Source: Lachnospiraceae bacterium UBA3632 (GTDB lineage Bacteria > Bacillota > Clostridia > Lachnospirales > Lachnospiraceae). From it: DNA of 7,823 bases. Location: assembly GCA_002373975.1 (NCBI GenBank), contig DFKZ01000128.1, positions 1 through 7,823 of the forward strand. Reading direction: 5' to 3'. Position numbers and translations under genes: made by a program. Positions 6,011-7,823 of the stretch are shown piece by piece. Position 1 is the first letter of the stretch, and each line of letters opens with the position of its first letter. The notes under the pieces were generated by a model. That model saw only the letters and a list, made by a program, of their open reading frames with translations, was not told the origin of the DNA and searched no databases.

Positions 6011-7105
6011 ATGGATACTTTTAAGAAGGTTATTAAAAAAATACTGCAGGTATTCGGTATTCTGCTCATAACTGTAGTAAGCATCGCCCTGGCATATGTT
6101 CTGTATGTGCTTTTTTCATACCACAGGATAGATGATCACCAGATTCTTAACGTTCAGGGGGCAATGGCGGGAAACAGCATAGAGAAAGCCTCCGCAAGCA
6201 ACGAGTACACCATAGTGACATACAACATCGGATTCGGTGCCTACGATCCGAGATTCACATTCTTTATGGACGGTGGTAAAAGCTCTTGGGCAAAGAGCAG
6301 GGAAAGTGTTCAGCGGCTTGTTACCGGAGCGGGAGAGCTTGCACTGGGATTTAATCCGGATTTTGTGCTGTTCCAGGAGATAGATTTCGACTCAACCAGG
6401 TCGTATCATGTCAATCAGCTGGATATGTTAAGACGGATGTTTGCCGAGTACGACAGCACTCTGGGTGTTAACTACGATTCGCCTTTTCTGCTTTATCCGT
6501 TTGATCAGCCCCACGGCACCAGCAGAGCCGGTGTGGGAACATTCAGCAGATACAGGATAGAAGATGCCGAAAGAAGAAGTCTTCCCATTTCAAACGGCTT
6601 TTCCAAATTCATGGATCTTGACAGATGTTTTACCGTTAACCGGGTTCCGGTATCCAACGGAAAGTATCTGGTACTGATCAATCTTCATATGTCCGCATAC
6701 GGAAGCTCGCCTTCTGTCAGGGAGGGGCAGACCGGGCTTTTAAGGGAAGTGCTGGAAAAAGAATATAATGACGGCAATTATGTGATCGCAGGCGGAGATT
6801 TTAATCACGATCTTAAGCTTGTGGAAGATACGCAGACATATTCCTGGGCGCATTTTTATGACAGAAATCTTTTGCCGGAGCATTTTTCATTTGCGATGGA
6901 TCAGCTTCCGTCGGAGGAAAAATATGCTTTGAGTAATTCCTGCAGGGATTCGGGAGTTGTCTACGATCCGGCAACCACTTATACGGTTACTCTGGATGGA
7001 TTCATAATCTCGGATAATGTTGAGATGACATATTATGCCAACAATGACGGAGGGTTCCTGTACTCCGATCATGAGCCCGTTATCATGAAATTCAGGCTTA
7101 AATAA
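6011..7105 (+). CDS. Membrane-anchored endonuclease/exonuclease/phosphatase (EEP) family protein
   Basis: 364 residues. The basic N-terminus (FKKVIKKI) followed by a hydrophobic helix at about 11-36 with no evident cleavage site predicts a signal anchor with the catalytic domain outside the cell. The rest is an EEP (DNase I/exonuclease III/sphingomyelinase-like) fold with its metal-site motifs in order: TYNIG (70-74, Asn72), LFQEID (120-125, Glu123), NLHMSAY (224-230, His226), GGDFNHD (261-267, Asp263 and Asn265), LDGFIIS (328-334) and SDHEPV (352-357, catalytic His354). All core residues are present, so it should be an active Mg-dependent phosphodiesterase or phosphatase. Whether it acts on nucleic acid, lipid or another phosphoester cannot be read from the sequence. 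No Shine-Dalgarno precedes the ATG, and an in-frame TAA at 5987-5989 with no start codon in between rules out an upstream start. It is the first gene of the right-hand block. Confidence 0.88.
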   Translation: MDTFKKVIKKILQVFGILLITVVSIALAYVLYVLFSYHRIDDHQILNVQGAMAGNSIEKASASNEYTIVTYNIGFGAYDPRFTFFMDGGKSSWAKSRESVQRLVTGAGELALGFNPDFVLFQEIDFDSTRSYHVNQLDMLRRMFAEYDSTLGVNYDSPFLLYPFDQPHGTSRAGVGTFSRYRIEDAERRSLPISNGFSKFMDLDRCFTVNRVPVSNGKYLVLINLHMSAYGSSPSVREGQTGLLREVLEKEYNDGNYVIAGGDFNHDLKLVEDTQTYSWAHFYDRNLLPEHFSFAMDQLPSEEKYALSNSCRDSGVVYDPATTYTVTLDGFIISDNVEMTYYANNDGGFLYSDHEPVIMKFRLK

Positions 7106-7129
7106 TGGGCATATAGTCTGACAGAAAGC

Positions 7130-7147
7130 AGCCGGCTTCAGCCGGCT
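7130..7147 (+). terminator. GC-rich hairpin between the EEP gene and ispF
   Basis: AGCCGGC (7130-7136) and GCCGGCT (7141-7147) form a perfect 7-bp stem with loop TTCA, 24 bases after the EEP stop. Only two T follow, and the ispF ribosome site GAGG begins 3 bases after the stem. It may be a weak terminator or attenuator, or a structure limiting read-through into ispF or translation of it. Confidence 0.4.
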
Positions 7148-7150
7148 TAT

Positions 7151-7154
7151 GAGG
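7151..7154 (+). promoter_or_regulatory. Ribosome binding site of ispF, supporting a GTG start
   Basis: GAGG lies 7 bases before the GTG at 7162. Starting there gives (M)RIGMGYDVHRL, which aligns exactly with the conserved N-terminus of IspF. The later in-frame ATG (7174) would remove conserved residues. Confidence 0.75.
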
Positions 7155-7161
7155 TATATAA

Positions 7162-7704
7162 GTGAGAATAGGAATGGGCTATGATGTCCACCGGCTTACG
7201 GAAGGCAGAAAGCTTATCATAGGCGGAGTGGAGATACCATACGAAAAAGGTCTTTTGGGGCATTCCGATGCGGATGTGCTCCTTCATGCGATAATGGATG
7301 CACTTCTTGGTGCAGCGGCTCTGGGTGATATCGGAAAGCATTTTCCCGACAGTGATGAAAAATACAAAGGCATCTCTTCGGTGGATCTGCTCAGTCATGT
7401 GGGCGGAATGATCGAGAAGGAAGGGTATGCCATATCAAATATTGATGCGACGATAATAGCGCAGGCTCCCAAGATGAGGCCTTATATAGATGAAATGAGG
7501 AAGGTTATTGCAGATATGCTTAATATAGATGTATCCTGCGTGAATATAAAAGCTACCACCGAGGAAGGTCTCGGGTTTACGGGAAGCGGAGAGGGAATCT
7601 CGTCGCAGGCGGTATGTTTGCTTGAGAGTGTGTATGATTATTCGCAGCTCAGCGCGGTATACGGAAGCGCAGGGTGTAGCGGATGCAGCGGGTGTAAGGC
7701 TTGA
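7162..7704 (+). CDS. ispF: 2-C-methyl-D-erythritol 2,4-cyclodiphosphate synthase
   Basis: IspF converts CDP-methylerythritol 2-phosphate to methylerythritol cyclodiphosphate and CMP, a step of the MEP isoprenoid pathway, as a cytosolic homotrimer with active sites between subunits. The zinc ligands Asp8, His10 (GYDVHRL) and His42 (DVLLHAIMDALLG) sit at the same positions as in the E. coli enzyme. GHSDADV (33-39), GDIGKHFPDSD (55-65) and IKATTEEGLGFTGSGEG (129-145, metal-site Glu135) are also present. The start is GTG. At 180 residues it is about 20 longer than the usual 156-160. The extra C-terminal stretch (SVYDYSQLSAVYGS, then GCSGCSGCKA with Cys172, 175 and 178) is not part of the IspF fold. 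Its DNA is more GC-rich and repetitive than the rest, and a 13-base repeat recurs across the stop codon. The gene follows the EEP gene by 56 bases with a hairpin between, so a shared transcript is uncertain. Confidence 0.95.
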   Translation: MRIGMGYDVHRLTEGRKLIIGGVEIPYEKGLLGHSDADVLLHAIMDALLGAAALGDIGKHFPDSDEKYKGISSVDLLSHVGGMIEKEGYAISNIDATIIAQAPKMRPYIDEMRKVIADMLNIDVSCVNIKATTEEGLGFTGSGEGISSQAVCLLESVYDYSQLSAVYGSAGCSGCSGCKA

Positions 7705-7716
7705 GCGCGGTATACG
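7651..7716 (+). repeat. 13-base direct repeat spanning the ispF 3' end
   Basis: AGCGCGGTATACG occurs at 7651-7663, in the ispF extension, and again at 7704-7716, starting on the last base of the stop codon. The copies are 53 bases apart. The segment between contains two related pieces (GCAGGGTGTAGCGG and GCAGCGGGTGTAAGG), as expected from a small tandem duplication or slippage. Confidence 0.7.
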
Positions 7717-7738
7717 CATTATAGTGGATATAATTGCG
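7715..7738. repeat. Inverted repeat just after ispF
   Basis: CGCATTATA (7715-7723) and TATAATTGCG (7729-7738) pair over 9 bp with one bulged T and a 5-base loop. No T-run follows, so it is not a convincing intrinsic terminator. The right arm also contains a perfect TATAAT. Confidence 0.45.
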
Positions 7739-7742
7739 GTTT

Positions 7743-7760
7743 AACTTACTAACTTAGTTA
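7743..7760. repeat. Short direct and inverted repeats
   Basis: AACTTACT and AACTTAGT (starting at 7743 and 7751) form an 8-base near-repeat, and TAAC-TTA-GTTA (7750-7760) can fold as a small hairpin. This is part of the structured non-coding stretch at the window end. Function is unknown. Confidence 0.4.
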
Positions 7761-7780
7761 CGCGAGTCCGCACAAATGTA

Positions 7781-7820
7781 TGCTTCGCGCACCGCCTTTC
7801 GGCTATGGGTCCTCGAAGCA
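7781..7820. repeat. Inverted repeat near window edge, possibly part of a larger element
   Basis: TGCTTCG (7781-7787) and CGAAGCA (7814-7820) are exact reverse complements. The 26 bases between can add ACC/GGT (7791-7793 with 7808-7810) and GCC/GGC (7794-7796 with 7801-7803) around a TTTC loop, giving a long interrupted hairpin. It ends 3 bases before the window edge, so the element may continue. It may be an intergenic palindromic repeat, a structured RNA, or an imperfect terminator for the block. Confidence 0.5.
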
Positions 7821-7823
7821 GCG

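Noticed and set aside
7729..7734. Perfect TATAAT after ispF as a promoter for a gene to the right
   Set aside because: No acceptable -35 box at 16-18 bases and no TG extension. The hexamer is also one arm of an inverted repeat, so it is not called.
7761..7823. tRNA-like or other known RNA at the right edge
   Set aside because: No cloverleaf, T-loop GTTCGAATC-type box or CCA end. Only interrupted hairpins can be supported.

Overview
The window looks like a chromosomal segment of a low-to-moderate-GC clostridial Firmicute, plausibly Lachnospiraceae. This rests on strong AGGAG-type ribosome sites, Gram-positive-style exported proteins, a short-form malic enzyme and the codon choice. No 16S or marker gene is present, so the taxonomy is an inference. 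All six main genes look intact except the first, which is cut by the left edge.

Left block (1-4584, + strand): four tightly spaced genes, with gaps of 36, 3 and 22 bases, form one apparent operon for Ser/Thr phospho-signalling across the membrane. In order they are a PP2C phosphatase (5' end outside the window), an exported trypsin-like serine protease tethered by one membrane helix to a C-terminal cytosolic FHA domain, a second complete PP2C phosphatase, and an exported von Willebrand A protein tethered the same way to a C-terminal FHA domain. The protease's FHA keeps the phosphothreonine-binding residues. The vWA protein's FHA appears to have lost them. The likely logic is that an unseen Ser/Thr kinase (probably upstream) and the two phosphatases set a cytosolic phosphorylation state, which FHA domains couple to extracellular proteolysis and adhesion or metal-dependent binding. 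This is the most interesting part of the window.

Middle (4585-6010): a bidirectional hairpin terminator separates the operon from a convergent malic enzyme gene on the - strand. A possible 22-residue ORF overlaps the malic enzyme stop codon as ATGA. The malic enzyme has a good ribosome site and an extended -10 promoter in a 133-base divergent intergenic region. This region also carries promoter-like boxes for the next gene.

Right block (6011-7823, + strand): a membrane-anchored endonuclease/exonuclease/phosphatase-family protein with no Shine-Dalgarno sequence (possibly leaderless), a GC-rich hairpin, then ispF (MEP isoprenoid pathway) starting at GTG. The IspF protein has an unusual Cys-rich C-terminal extension. 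The DNA encoding that tail contains one copy of a 13-base direct repeat whose second copy overlaps the stop codon. The last 120 bases hold no gene but are dense in inverted repeats, the last running to the window edge.
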